A DNA stretch of 64,000 nucleotides, taken from positions 3,473,001-3,537,000 of the forward strand of contig NZ_CP092109.1 of NCBI RefSeq assembly GCF_025263685.1, read 5' to 3'. The position numbers and the translations under genes were made by a program. This document shows, piece by piece, positions 19,701-28,384 of this stretch (position 1 is the stretch's first letter; each line of letters opens with the position of its first letter). This DNA comes from Geoalkalibacter halelectricus (GTDB taxonomy: Bacteria > Desulfobacterota > Desulfuromonadia > Desulfuromonadales > Geoalkalibacteraceae). The notes under the pieces are model-generated. The model was not told the DNA's origin. It saw nothing but the letters and a program-made list of their open reading frames with translations, and made no database searches.

Positions 19701-19744
19701 AAAATCATTATCCGATATATTATCGCAAATGGCGCGGACCGCAA
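19701..19744 (-). promoter_or_regulatory. Promoter of the peroxiredoxin gene with Fur-family-like hexamers
   Basis: On the minus strand TTGCGG, 16 bp, TAATAT forms a promoter about 60 nt before the ATG. The -10 is covered by two GATAAT hexamers 6 bp apart followed by GATTTT, the hexamer pattern of Fur-type sites. Control by Fur or PerR is a guess from this pattern. Confidence 0.4.
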
Positions 19745-19759
19745 CCATCCCCTCGCGCT

Positions 19760-20791
19760 TTAGCCGCCGGCGCGCAGCAGGAACAGCACCTCCTGGGGGC
19801 TGACCTGGCCCTGCCAATTGCCTGTCAGGCGGCCCCAAACCGATACGCCGACAAAAAGCCCCACCAGCAGGACCGCGAACACCGCAGCGGGCAGGCGCAG
19901 GCGCGCGGCCAAAGTCATTTCCACCGCGCCGGGGACCGGGCAGCCGTGCACGCAGCGATAGCAGGCATAGCACTCCGCCGAGCGCACCCGGCGCTTGTGC
20001 ATCACCGGCAGCCAGGCCGGACAGCGGGAGCTGCAGGCGCCGCAGCGAATGCACAGGCGTTCGTCGCGGGTCATCTTGCCCAGGGACAACAACGACACCA
20101 GGCCGAGCAGCGCTCCATAGGGGCACAGATAGCGGCACCAGGCCATCTGCACGAAAAAACAGCCAAGGGCGAGCAGGCCAATGACGGCCAGGGTCGTCGC
20201 GGAGGGCTGCTGGAAAAATTCCAGCATGCGGATATCGGCGACCTTATGATAGGGCGAGGCGAGAAAGGCGCGCAATCCCGGCAGAGGCATGACCCAGAGG
20301 ATCTGATAGGCGAAAAAACCCAGCAGCAAATACTTCAGGCCGCGCAGCACCAGATCGATCCAGAAGGGTGGGGCGAAGGTGCGTCCGCACAGCTTCTCCC
20401 CCAAGCGCCACAACCCCTCGGAGAGGGGAAACACCGGGCAGATCCAGGCGCAGAAACCGCGCTTGAACAACAGGGCGGTGAGCAGGGCGGCGAACAGAAT
20501 CAGCGCCGCGGCGGGGTGCACGGGAAACAGGGTGCCGGTTTCGAACCAGTGGCGCAGGCCCATCAGGCCGCTGATGGGCAAAAAGCCGTCGACCGCCGCC
20601 GGACGCGCGAAGTCGGGCAGCTCGCCCGCCTTGAGCAGCCCTGTCCACCGCGCAAAGCGCACCGCGAGCCAGAGGTAGAACAGCAGAAATGCGGCCTGCA
20701 CGAGATAGCGCGGCAGCATGGGCGGTATGCGGCGCGTGGTCTGGACTTTGTTCACTCCTTGCGGTTTGCTGATTTGCTCGTCCGATTTCAC
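19760..20791 (-). CDS. NapH/CcoG-like polyferredoxin membrane protein
   Basis: The 343-residue protein has about five to six membrane helices. Two Cys motifs sit at membrane ends (FCAWICPVFPL and WCRYLCPYGAL), followed by two 4Fe-4S ferredoxin clusters (CIRCGACSSRCP and CYACYRCVHGCP). This is the NapH/CcoG/RdxA layout of membrane electron carriers feeding periplasmic reductases or copper/heme maturation. Start is a GTG with AGGGAG upstream. It lies just upstream of the selenocysteine peroxiredoxin, but a promoter lies between them, so a shared function is only possible, not shown. Confidence 0.85.
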   Translation of the reverse strand: MKSDEQISKPQGVNKVQTTRRIPPMLPRYLVQAAFLLFYLWLAVRFARWTGLLKAGELPDFARPAAVDGFLPISGLMGLRHWFETGTLFPVHPAAALILFAALLTALLFKRGFCAWICPVFPLSEGLWRLGEKLCGRTFAPPFWIDLVLRGLKYLLLGFFAYQILWVMPLPGLRAFLASPYHKVADIRMLEFFQQPSATTLAVIGLLALGCFFVQMAWCRYLCPYGALLGLVSLLSLGKMTRDERLCIRCGACSSRCPAWLPVMHKRRVRSAECYACYRCVHGCPVPGAVEMTLAARLRLPAAVFAVLLVGLFVGVSVWGRLTGNWQGQVSPQEVLFLLRAGG

Positions 20792-20914
20792 CAGGGACTC
20801 CCTGTAAGAGCATTTTAAGCAGGAGGGTACGCCCGCGTGCCGTTCCCTGTCAATCGGTCCGCCGCCGCGCGTCCCCGACCCTGCAAGCTCCGCGATGCAG
20901 GCGCTCCTTCTTCA

Positions 20915-20943
20915 TTGACAGAGAAACGGTTGGCCGGTACCTT
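20915..20943 (+). promoter_or_regulatory. Promoter of the oligoendopeptidase gene
   Basis: TTGACA and TACCTT are separated by 17 bp and end 38 bp before the ATG. Confidence 0.5.
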
Positions 20944-20981
20944 TTGAGGCCGACCAACGCCTAACCCCAAGGAGTTTCGCC

Positions 20982-22787
20982 ATGGCCGACCCCGCAGATC
21001 TCACCTGGAACCTTGCACCGCTCTACGCGGGCGCCGACGATCCCGCACTGGATGCCGACCTCCGGCAGCTCAGCGATGCGGCGCGCAACCTGCGCCGCGA
21101 TTTTCGCGGACGCATCGCCTCCGACAATCTCAGCGCCGACGTCTTTGCCGCGGCGCTGCGCAACTACGAACAATTGCAGCGCATCGGGCTCAAGCCCTAT
21201 CTCTACGCCCAGCTGCTGTTCTCCACCGACAGCCGCCCCGACGCCCACAAGGCGCTTCTCGCCCGGGTACGTGAGCTGTGGAGCAGCGTCAGCGAGGAGG
21301 TGTTGTTTTTCGAGCTCGAGGTGCTGAATATCGACGAGGAGCGCTTCGTCGCCCTGCTCAAGGACCCCGGCGTGGCCGCCTACGGCCATTACCTGCACCA
21401 GTTGCGCGCCCATGCGCCCTATACGCTGAGAGAGGAGGTCGAACAGGTTCTCAAGCGCAAGGATCTCACCGGCAAGGAGGCATTCGTCCAGCTCTTCGAG
21501 GAGTTGACCTCCGCGCTGACCTACGAATTCATCCCGCCCGGGGAGCAAGAGCCGCGCGAGGTCACCGGCGAGGAGCTGTTGGCGCTGCTCCATCACCCAG
21601 ACGGCGAGATGCGCGAGCAGGCCTTCAGCGTCTTTCTCGACAAGCATGCCGAAAACCGCCTGGTGCTCACCAGCTGCTTCAACAATTTGTTCCTCGATCA
21701 CGCCAAGGAGGTCGAGCTGCGCAAATATCCCGACATCCTGACCCCGACCCACCTGAGCAGCGAAACCGAGCCAGCCATGGTCGAGCGCATGATGGAGGTG
21801 ACGGAGGCCAACTACGGGCTGGCCCAGGACTATTTCCGCCTCAAGCAGCAACTGCTCGGCCTGGACGAAATGAAAAACACCGACATCTACGCGCCCCTGG
21901 ACAAGGACAGCCGCGCCATCGCCTTTGACGAGGCGCGCACCCTGGTCCTTGAAGCCTTTGGCGGCTTTGCCCCGGAACTGGCCCAGGCCGCAACGGCGTT
22001 CTTCGACGAAGGGCGCATCGACGTGGCGCCGCGCCCCGGCAAGACCGGCGGCGCCTACTGCATGGGCATGATGCCGGGCCTTTCTCCCTACGTGTTACTC
22101 AACTACACGGGCAACCTGCGCGATGTGGCGACCCTCGCCCATGAACTCGGCCACGGTGTGCACTTCGCCCTGTCGCAGAAGCAGAACCTGTTTCACTATC
22201 AGGCCTCGCTGCCCTTCGCCGAAACCGCCAGCGTGTTCGGCGAGATGCTGCTGACCCGCCATCTTCTCGATCGCGAAAGCGATCCACAGGTCAAGATCGC
22301 GCTGTTGTGCGCCAAGCTCGAGGACATCATCGCCACCACCTTCCGCCAGACGGTTTTGACCCGTTTCGAGATCGCCGCCCACCGGCGCCGCGCCGCGGGA
22401 CTGCTCTCGCCCGAGGATTACTGCGCGCTCTGGTGGGAGGAAAACGCCAAGCTCTTCGGCGACGCGGTGCGCATGATCGAGCCCTACCGCTGGGGCTGGA
22501 GCTACATCAGCCACTTCATCCACGCGCGCTTTTACTGCTTCAGCTACGTGTTCGGCGAACTGCTGGTGCTCGCCCTCTACCAGAAATACCGCGAGGAGGG
22601 CGCCGCCTTCGTGCCCAAATACCTCGATCTGCTGCGCGCCGGCGGCAGCCGCAAGCCCCAGGAGCTGCTCGCCCCCCTGGGCATCGATCTGGCCGATCCC
22701 GATTTCTGGCAGAAGGGCTACGACTTCGTCGCCGGCCTGCTGGCGGAGCTAAAAGCTCTGGTGGAAAAACAGCAGGGCAGGGGATAA
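20982..22787 (+). CDS. pepF: Oligoendopeptidase F family (M3B) metallopeptidase
   Basis: The 601-residue cytosolic peptidase cleaves short peptides. The zinc site HELGH (His387, Glu388, His391) lies in VATLAHELGHGVHFAL, and the third ligand Glu is in PFAETASVFGEM, as in M3 enzymes. The N-terminal helical half (residues 1-190) is typical of PepF. AAGGAG precedes the ATG. It has its own promoter and ends in a strong bidirectional terminator shared with the betaine cluster. Confidence 0.95.
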   Translation: MADPADLTWNLAPLYAGADDPALDADLRQLSDAARNLRRDFRGRIASDNLSADVFAAALRNYEQLQRIGLKPYLYAQLLFSTDSRPDAHKALLARVRELWSSVSEEVLFFELEVLNIDEERFVALLKDPGVAAYGHYLHQLRAHAPYTLREEVEQVLKRKDLTGKEAFVQLFEELTSALTYEFIPPGEQEPREVTGEELLALLHHPDGEMREQAFSVFLDKHAENRLVLTSCFNNLFLDHAKEVELRKYPDILTPTHLSSETEPAMVERMMEVTEANYGLAQDYFRLKQQLLGLDEMKNTDIYAPLDKDSRAIAFDEARTLVLEAFGGFAPELAQAATAFFDEGRIDVAPRPGKTGGAYCMGMMPGLSPYVLLNYTGNLRDVATLAHELGHGVHFALSQKQNLFHYQASLPFAETASVFGEMLLTRHLLDRESDPQVKIALLCAKLEDIIATTFRQTVLTRFEIAAHRRRAAGLLSPEDYCALWWEENAKLFGDAVRMIEPYRWGWSYISHFIHARFYCFSYVFGELLVLALYQKYREEGAAFVPKYLDLLRAGGSRKPQELLAPLGIDLADPDFWQKGYDFVAGLLAELKALVEKQQGRG

Positions 22788-22795
22788 ATTCACCC

Positions 22796-22845
22796 GTAAA
22801 TGTAAAAAAAGCCGCTCTTTCAAGAGCGGCTTTTTTTACATTTAC
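22796..22845. terminator. Bidirectional terminator between pepF and proX
   Basis: Perfect 24-bp arms around a 2-nt centre contain GCCGCTCTT/AAGAGCGGC flanked by seven A and seven T, so it works for both converging genes. Confidence 0.9.
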
Positions 22846-22861
22846 AGCAGTCCTCCGGCGC

Positions 22862-23731
22862 TCAACGCAGCCAGGCCTGAACCCTGGCGGGGTTTTCCGC
22901 GACCCAGCGCTTGGCGGTCTCGTAAGGGGTGGCGCCTTCCTCACGGTTCCACACCATGACCTGCTGCATGTCGTCGGTCGTCCAGGAAAAGTTCTGCAGG
23001 AAGCGGAAGACTTCCGGCATGTCCTGCTCAAGTCCCTGGCGCACGATGGTGTGAATCTGCTCGTCGCCGCCGTAAACATTCTGCGGATCTTCGAGGTATT
23101 TAAGATCCCATTGGGCGAATTTCCAGTGGGGCGTCCAACCAGTCACCACCACCCACTGCTCACGATTGATGGCATCGGCCAGAGCGGCGGTCATGGTCGC
23201 GCCGCTGCCTTCCATCAGGCGCAGATTGTCGAGGCCGTAGGCCTCCATCACCTCTTCGGTCTTCGACATCAGCCCGGCACCGGGATCAATGCCGATGATA
23301 CGCCCGTCAAAGCGCTCGGCGTTCTCGTTGAGCTCATCAATGGAGGAAATCTCCACATAGGTCGGAACCACCAGGCCGATGCGGGTGCCGTCGAGGTTGG
23401 GGCCGAGATCGACGACCTGCTCCCGGAGGCGCTCCAGGTAATGCCCATGAGTGGTCGGCAGCCAGGCGGCAACCATGGCGTCGGCATCACCGCCGGCAAT
23501 GCCCTGCCACATGGCGGCGGCGCTCACCGGGGTCAACCGCACTTCGTAGCCCAGCTCCTCCTGCAGCACCGCGGCCACCACGTTGGTGCTGGCCACCTCC
23601 GATGACCATTCGACATAAATCAGGTCAACCCGCTGGGGTGCCTGTGCCTCTTCCTGCCTCTGGCAACCGACCACCAGCAGGGCGAACATCACCAACAGCG
23701 CCACAGCACATGTCTTCAGAGATCCTTTCAT
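22862..23731 (-). CDS. proX: Glycine betaine/proline-type ABC substrate-binding lipoprotein
   Basis: The 289-residue protein has a lipobox signal (VVGC) and the OpuAC fold: YVEWSSEVASTNVVAAVLQE, MWQGIAGGDADAMVAAWLP, IIGIDPGAGLM and VVTGWTPHWKFAQWDL. The Trp-rich segments supply the aromatic box for quaternary amines. It is the last gene of the proV-proW-proX cluster, 39 bp after proW. Ligand is probably glycine betaine or a related osmolyte; choline or ectoine cannot be excluded. Confidence 0.92.
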   Translation of the reverse strand: MKGSLKTCAVALLVMFALLVVGCQRQEEAQAPQRVDLIYVEWSSEVASTNVVAAVLQEELGYEVRLTPVSAAAMWQGIAGGDADAMVAAWLPTTHGHYLERLREQVVDLGPNLDGTRIGLVVPTYVEISSIDELNENAERFDGRIIGIDPGAGLMSKTEEVMEAYGLDNLRLMEGSGATMTAALADAINREQWVVVTGWTPHWKFAQWDLKYLEDPQNVYGGDEQIHTIVRQGLEQDMPEVFRFLQNFSWTTDDMQQVMVWNREEGATPYETAKRWVAENPARVQAWLR

Positions 23732-23770
23732 CTGTTGCTCCTTTCCAGGGTGTTTTGTGCGTGCTTAAAA

Positions 23771-24610
23771 TCACACTTTCTTGCGACCACCAACCTTTTG
23801 CGTTATGCGGTCCAGAGCCATGGCCAGGATGACCACCCCCAGGCCAGCTTCAAAGCCGTTGCCCGGCTCAAAACGCTGAATAGCGCGCCACACATCGCTG
23901 CCCAGTCCGCGGGCGCCGATCATGGCGGCGATCACCACCATGGACAGCGAGAGCATGATGGTCTGGTTGATCCCCGCCATGATGGTCGGCTTGGCCAGGG
24001 GGATCTGCAGCTTCACCAGCTTCTGCATGCGATTGGCGCCAAAGGCATCCGCCGCCTCCACCAGATCACGCGGCACCTGCTGAATGCCCAGGCAGGTCAG
24101 GCGAATGGCGGGCGGCATGGCGAAAATAACGGTGGAGAAAATCGCCGACACCGGACCCAGACCGAAAAAGGGAATGGCCGGGATCAGATAGACAAAGGCC
24201 GGCATGGTCTGCATGAAATCGAGCACCGGCATGGTCGCGCGGTGCATGGGCGCAAACAGGGCGGCGAGAATGCCCAGGGGCAAGCCGATGGTGACGGCAA
24301 TGGCCGTGGCGATCAGCACCAGCGCCAGGGTCGAGATCATGGACGCCCACAGGGCCATATTCCAGATCAGCGCGAAGCCGACCAGGGTCAATATCCCGGC
24401 GCGACGTCCGGCCAGCCACCAGGCCAGTGCAGTGAACGCCAGGATCAGCACCCAGGGCGGAAAAAACATCAGTCCGGCCACCAGCAAGTCAATGCCTGTC
24501 TCCATGGTGCGTGAGATGGCCCGGGTGATGAACGCGAAATTGAGGGTCAGGAAATCGATGATGGTTTCCAGAAAATCACCGATGGGAATGCGCGGCAGCG
24601 GCATAGTCAT
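23771..24610 (-). CDS. proW: Glycine betaine ABC permease
   Basis: This 279-residue inner-membrane permease has six to seven helices and the EAA loop (LVEAADAFGANRMQKLVKLQIPLAKPTI). The stretch DFMQTMPAFVYLIPAIPFFGLG is characteristic of ProW/OpuAB. Its ATG overlaps the proV stop by 4 bp. It couples to ProV for ATP-driven uptake. Confidence 0.95.
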   Translation of the reverse strand: MTMPLPRIPIGDFLETIIDFLTLNFAFITRAISRTMETGIDLLVAGLMFFPPWVLILAFTALAWWLAGRRAGILTLVGFALIWNMALWASMISTLALVLIATAIAVTIGLPLGILAALFAPMHRATMPVLDFMQTMPAFVYLIPAIPFFGLGPVSAIFSTVIFAMPPAIRLTCLGIQQVPRDLVEAADAFGANRMQKLVKLQIPLAKPTIMAGINQTIMLSLSMVVIAAMIGARGLGSDVWRAIQRFEPGNGFEAGLGVVILAMALDRITQKVGGRKKV

Positions 24611-25806
24611 GACTCGTTGCTCCTTTCCGCCATGGCGGCGAGCAGCGCACCGCGAATGATGATGCCCTCCAGGCGCCCGTCCTCATCCACCACGGCCACC
24701 GGGAAATTTTCAATGGCGAAGATTTCGCTGAGCGGCGCATCGGGCAGCACCTGTGCCACGTCGCGCTGAACGATATCGGCGAGCTCCTTGCCGCCTTCAC
24801 CGGCCAGCCGCGATGCATCGTCGGCCGTCACCCGTCCCACCAGGCGCCGCTCGCGGTCGACAACCAGCAGGCCGGAGATGCCGACTTCCTTCATTTTGCG
24901 CAGGGCCGTCTTAGGGCCGTCCTTGCCCAGGGTTACGGTGGAGGCCTTGTGCATGACCGAGCGGGCGGTGAGCACCTTGGCCAGGTTGACGTCTTCGACG
25001 AACTTTTCCACGTAATCGGTGGCCGGATTGGTGAGGATGTCCTCAGGGGTGCCGATCTGCACGATGCGCCCGTCTTTCATGATGACGATGCGATCACCCA
25101 GCTTGAGGGCCTCATCGAGATCATGGGTGATGAACAAAATGGTTTTCTTCATGCGGCTCTGCAGGGAGAGCAGCTCATCCTGCATCTCGCGCCGAATCAG
25201 GGGGTCCAAGGCGCTGAAGGCTTCGTCCATGAGCAGAATATCCGGATCGACCGCCAGGGCGCGGGCCAGGCCGACGCGCTGCTGCATGCCGCCGGAGAGC
25301 TCATCGGGCAGTGATTCCTCCCAGCCGGCCAGGCCCACCAGCTTGAGCGCTTCACGCGCCTTGTCCTCACGTACAGCCGGTTCGATATTCTGGATTTCCA
25401 GGCCGAACTCGGTATTTTGCAGCACGCTACGGTGCGGCAGCAGGGCAAAGCGCTGAAACACCATGCCGAATTTTTTCATGCGCAAACGACGCAATTGCTC
25501 GTCGTCCAGGGTGGTGATATCGACGCCGTCGATGAGAACCCGCCCTGCGGTGGGCTCGATGAGACGGTTGATGCAGCGCAGCAGAGTGGATTTGCCGCTG
25601 CCGGAGAGCCCCATGACCACCAGCAGCTCGCCCTCGGCCACATCGAAAGAGGCATCGTCGACTCCCACGGTGAGGCGTGCCTTCTCAAGGATGGCTTCTT
25701 TGCCGAGCCCCTCGGCGAGCATCTTGACGCCGCGCTTGGGATCGCGCCCGAAAATTTTGAAAACCTTATCGACGGTGATTTTCGCGGGATTGCCGCTCGC
25801 TTCCAT
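24607..25806 (-). CDS. proV: Glycine betaine ABC ATPase with tandem CBS domains
   Basis: The roughly 399-residue ATPase has Walker A MGLSGSGKST, signature LSGGMQQRVG, Walker B ILLMDEAFSALDP and the switch His in FITHDLDEAL. Two C-terminal CBS domains (about residues 270-390; VGISGLLVVDRERRLVG, NFPVAVVDEDGRLEG) are the ionic-strength sensors of this family. No good ribosome site is seen; MEASGNPAKI is chosen by family alignment, and an ATG 14 codons earlier or a TTG 18 codons earlier remain possible. A hairpin separates it from the upstream porin gene. Confidence 0.93.
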   Translation of the reverse strand: MEASGNPAKITVDKVFKIFGRDPKRGVKMLAEGLGKEAILEKARLTVGVDDASFDVAEGELLVVMGLSGSGKSTLLRCINRLIEPTAGRVLIDGVDITTLDDEQLRRLRMKKFGMVFQRFALLPHRSVLQNTEFGLEIQNIEPAVREDKAREALKLVGLAGWEESLPDELSGGMQQRVGLARALAVDPDILLMDEAFSALDPLIRREMQDELLSLQSRMKKTILFITHDLDEALKLGDRIVIMKDGRIVQIGTPEDILTNPATDYVEKFVEDVNLAKVLTARSVMHKASTVTLGKDGPKTALRKMKEVGISGLLVVDRERRLVGRVTADDASRLAGEGGKELADIVQRDVAQVLPDAPLSEIFAIENFPVAVVDEDGRLEGIIIRGALLAAMAERSNES

Positions 25807-25877
25807 AGGCGGGGTCTGCTTTCTGTCGGAGCCGTCGTGCCGTGGCATACAAGTGAACAAGATAGATGGGAACAGAG

Positions 25878-25911
25878 AGCGCTCGGCGGTGGCTTAACAC
25901 CGCCGAGCGCT
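25878..25911. terminator. Intercistronic hairpin between porin and proV
   Basis: AGCGCTCGGCGGTG pairs perfectly over 14 bp around GCTTAA. No T-run follows on the minus strand, so it may only attenuate or stabilise the transcript running from the porin into proVWX. Confidence 0.6.
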
Positions 25912-25923
25912 GTAGGTGAAAAG

Positions 25924-27153
25924 CTAGAAATAATAACCGAAATTGACGTTGACGCGCGTGGTGCGCCCCTCATTACCGGCGCCGCCAACCATGTCGCCGC
26001 CGCTGAAGATCATGTTCTTGCCGGAGATGACATCCACATAGGTGAACACCGGACCGGCAGCGATCATGCAGCCCAACACGTTTTGCCAGATGCTGTTGAA
26101 GCGATCCTTGTCGGGCTCGATGAGGGTGTTGTCCGAGTAGAAGGTCAGGCTGCTGATGGGACCCCAGTTGACGGGCTGAGTGTAGGCCAGGTTGGCGATG
26201 GCGATGTCGGCTTTGGCCGGGACGCCCCAGGAGAAGCTGTAGGCGCCCATGGTGATAATGTCGTTGTCGAAGCCTTCCGGGTTTTTGGGGCTATTGTCAT
26301 AGCGCGCCCACTGCAATTGCAGGTTCCAGCGCCCGTAGTTGCCGTTGAGGTGCAGGGCGCCGGCCCAATGGTCGCCGGTCTTGCCGGTGCCGCTGTTGTA
26401 GAGCTGACCCCACTGGCCGCTGCCGCCCAATTCGGTGGTACCCAAGGCGCCGTGGTCGAGAGTGTGGGCGAGGCGCAGGTTGAACTGGTTGGTCTCGCGA
26501 TTGCCGGCGGGCTGTGCTCCGGCAAAGCCGCCGTCGGCGTTGCTGATCACGTCCACCGAGTAGCGTCCGGCGTTGCCGGCATTGCCGAGTTCTTCGTTTT
26601 TGTAGAAGGCCAGGGCCAGATCCCAGGGGCCCTGATTGTAGAGGAACTTGATCCCCATGTCGTAGTCGTCTTCGAGTCCGACATAATAGGCGCCGCTGAA
26701 CCAGAAATTGTGGCTGGCATAGGGCAGCAGGCCGAAGGGCACCTGATGCACGCCGATCTGGCCTTGCAGGTCGTCGGTGAAGTTATAACCGATCCAGGCG
26801 TGCTTGGGCGCGTGCCAGTCGTCGGAAGGGTAAAAACGGTATTCGGCGGAGAGGATCATGTCCTTGATTTCGCCGTCGAGGTTGAGGCGGAACGTGTCGA
26901 AATTGAAATCGCCGCCGCGCTCGCGGCTGCCGGCGTCCCAGTCGGTGTAGCTGTACTGTACGCGCACGGCACCGCCGATGCGGATGCCGCTGCTCTCTTC
27001 TTTCTCAGCCTGAGCCAGTCCAAGGGCTTCTTCAAGTTCGGCGAGGCGTTGTTCGAGGCGGTGGGCGGGATCGCCGTCCGCGGCCGGTGCCGCCACGGGC
27101 GCCGCCAGGGCAGCGGTCAGAATCAGGGCGAACAGACTTTTCGCGTGTTTCAT
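25924..27153 (-). CDS. Outer-membrane porin with N-terminal coiled coil
   Basis: The 409-residue protein has a signal peptide (MKHAKSLFALILTAALAAP), a short coiled coil (HRLEQRLAELEEALGLAQ) and many alternating beta strands. It ends in GYYF with a terminal aromatic, the usual BAM signal. The layout resembles phosphate-selective or short-chain porins of the OprP/OprO type that begin with a coiled coil. AAAGGAGG precedes the ATG. It lies directly ahead of proVWX on the same strand, suggesting a pore that lets osmolytes through the outer membrane; that link is inference. Confidence 0.85.
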   Translation of the reverse strand: MKHAKSLFALILTAALAAPVAAPAADGDPAHRLEQRLAELEEALGLAQAEKEESSGIRIGGAVRVQYSYTDWDAGSRERGGDFNFDTFRLNLDGEIKDMILSAEYRFYPSDDWHAPKHAWIGYNFTDDLQGQIGVHQVPFGLLPYASHNFWFSGAYYVGLEDDYDMGIKFLYNQGPWDLALAFYKNEELGNAGNAGRYSVDVISNADGGFAGAQPAGNRETNQFNLRLAHTLDHGALGTTELGGSGQWGQLYNSGTGKTGDHWAGALHLNGNYGRWNLQLQWARYDNSPKNPEGFDNDIITMGAYSFSWGVPAKADIAIANLAYTQPVNWGPISSLTFYSDNTLIEPDKDRFNSIWQNVLGCMIAAGPVFTYVDVISGKNMIFSGGDMVGGAGNEGRTTRVNVNFGYYF

Positions 27154-27229
27154 GCTGTGAACCTCCTTTAAAAAAATAGGCTCTTCGCTATTCCGTGTGG
27201 GTAATGGTATGAAGGTGTGAATCATCCCA

Positions 27230-27290
27230 TGCCCCGGAGGTTTTGATTTTCAATGAATCCTGAAACGCTTTTTGCTGTTGCCCTTGGAAC
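27230..27290 (+). pseudogene. 5' scar of an ISL3-family transposase gene
   Basis: GGAGGTTTT is followed by an ATG at 27253 and [12 protein letters not shown], nearly the same as the start of the transposase at 28431-29651 (MNPESLFAVALG, also preceded by GGAGGTTTT). After about 12 codons the similarity ends. It marks an earlier insertion or a deleted copy. Confidence 0.7.
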
Positions 27291-27599
27291 AAAAACCCCG
27301 GCCCGGCTACGCCGGTCCGGCACTCCGGCTGGCGGCATAACCATGAAGGCTTTCCACCTTATTTCCGCCGCCCCCCTGTCCGAACATCGGTGCCAGCTCT
27401 GAGATCGACGGAGCGGGAGGCAGGGCCGGCGGCGAGGGCGCCGCCCGCGTGGGCTAAAAAGCAAAGCGCCAGCAGAATCAAAATGCCGGGTCTCAGGACC
27501 CTGGCGGCGATTCCCCGGCGCAGGAAAAGGTTTGCGGACATGGGTGGTTGCTCTACTGGGCCTGAATGCGATGCGCCTTGCGGCAACGAACATGAATCA
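27291..27599. other. Gene-poor stretch with debris
   Basis: No convincing gene was found. On the minus strand a 60-codon frame from 27541 could encode a signal-like peptide (LRPGILILLALCFLAHAGGALAA), but it lacks a ribosome site and may be debris from the neighbouring broken toxin or transposase. Confidence 0.4.
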
Positions 27600-27801
27600 T
27601 CATACTCCCGCGCCCCAGAAAAAGTCCATGGCCATCATGCTTTCGGAATACTCCGTTGCCGAGTGCCAGTTCGCAGGCAGCGGCTTAAATATCGGCGATG
27701 CATGATCGACATTGAGCATGCCCCCAGTGTTCTACGGTGAAACGGACAATATTGCGCAAATCGGCAGCGGCACTGCGGGTCAGGACATACGGGCGGGTCA
27801 T
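27600..27801 (-). pseudogene. Broken ParE/RelE-type toxin gene
   Basis: The ATG overlaps the antitoxin stop by 4 bp, as in intact parDE pairs. The frame starts MTRPYVLTRSAAADL and continues NIVRFTVEHWG, the ParE N-terminal pattern. After 39 codons a TAA interrupts it; the reading continues as ACELALGNGVFR and then loses similarity, so the gene carries a nonsense change and likely frameshifts. It should not make active toxin. Confidence 0.65.
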
Positions 27802-28052
27802 TTGGTTCGATTGCGCTTCAGCAGATCATCGGCGATATCGCTGATGCTCCCTTCAGCCAATTCATCACGACGAGCTTCCGCCAACCGTTGGGAAAGCAGG
27901 CTTTTTAGTTCGTAAGCAGCCTGCTCTTCCCCAATATGCGGTGGGAACAGGCGTTCGAGGGCGTACTGCTTGATGGTTTTTCCTTCCAGTGCGGCCAGGG
28001 CTTTAAGGGTCTGGTGCTGCTGTTCGGTGACATCGATGGATAAGCGGCTCAT
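27798..28052 (-). CDS. ParD-like antitoxin
   Basis: The 84-residue product opens with a ribbon-helix-helix type DNA-binding region (MSRLSIDVTEQQHQTLKALA, TIKQYALERLF). A helical tail rich in charged residues follows (LAEARRDELAEGSISD), which would wrap the toxin. AGGGAG precedes the ATG. Because the overlapping toxin gene is broken, it is now an orphan antitoxin. It may autoregulate through the palindrome upstream. Confidence 0.75.
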   Translation of the reverse strand: MSRLSIDVTEQQHQTLKALAALEGKTIKQYALERLFPPHIGEEQAAYELKSLLSQRLAEARRDELAEGSISDIADDLLKRNRTK

Positions 28053-28089
28053 CTTTCGCTCCCTGGTGATGGTTTAAGTTCCAGCATCA

Positions 28090-28107
28090 CACAAATGTGG
28101 GTTTGTG
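28090..28107 (-). promoter_or_regulatory. Small palindrome upstream of parD, possible operator
   Basis: CACAAA and TTTGTG form an 18-bp dyad 38 bp before the antitoxin ATG, where ParD-type repressors usually bind. Only position and symmetry support it. Confidence 0.3.
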
Positions 28108-28201
28108 GAAAGCGTGGATGGCGGTGTAATGAGATGGTTTGCCATTTCTTATACACCCATTTTCGGTGAAAAAAACACGCCTCTCAGATATAAAAAAGCC
28201 G

Positions 28202-28257
28202 AAAAGCAAAAGAGCCACCGAACCGTTCTGCAACGGTTCGGTGGCTCTTTTGCTTTT
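28202..28257. terminator. Very strong hairpin, likely bidirectional terminator
   Basis: Perfect 26-bp arms (AAAAGCAAAAGAGCCACCGA...) surround CTGC, with A-rich and T-rich bases at the outside. It lies in a 330-bp non-coding stretch between parD and the ISL3-family element. It could stop transcription from either side. Confidence 0.65.
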
Positions 28258-28384
28258 GATATCTTTAACTCTATCCGGTGAAAAGCATCCCCCCTGCCTT
28301 TCCCATCAAATCTAATGAGATTCAAAATATGCGATTCTAATCCGAGGGATCAATGTAAAAGGGGCGCTCAGGGGCCAAAGAATC

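Noticed and set aside
27359-27541. Short signal-like minus-strand frame
   Set aside because: No ribosome site, overlaps toxin debris, and the end looks arbitrary.
28198-28259. CRISPR repeat
   Set aside because: Only one long inverted repeat, no regularly spaced direct repeats; no cas gene in the window.
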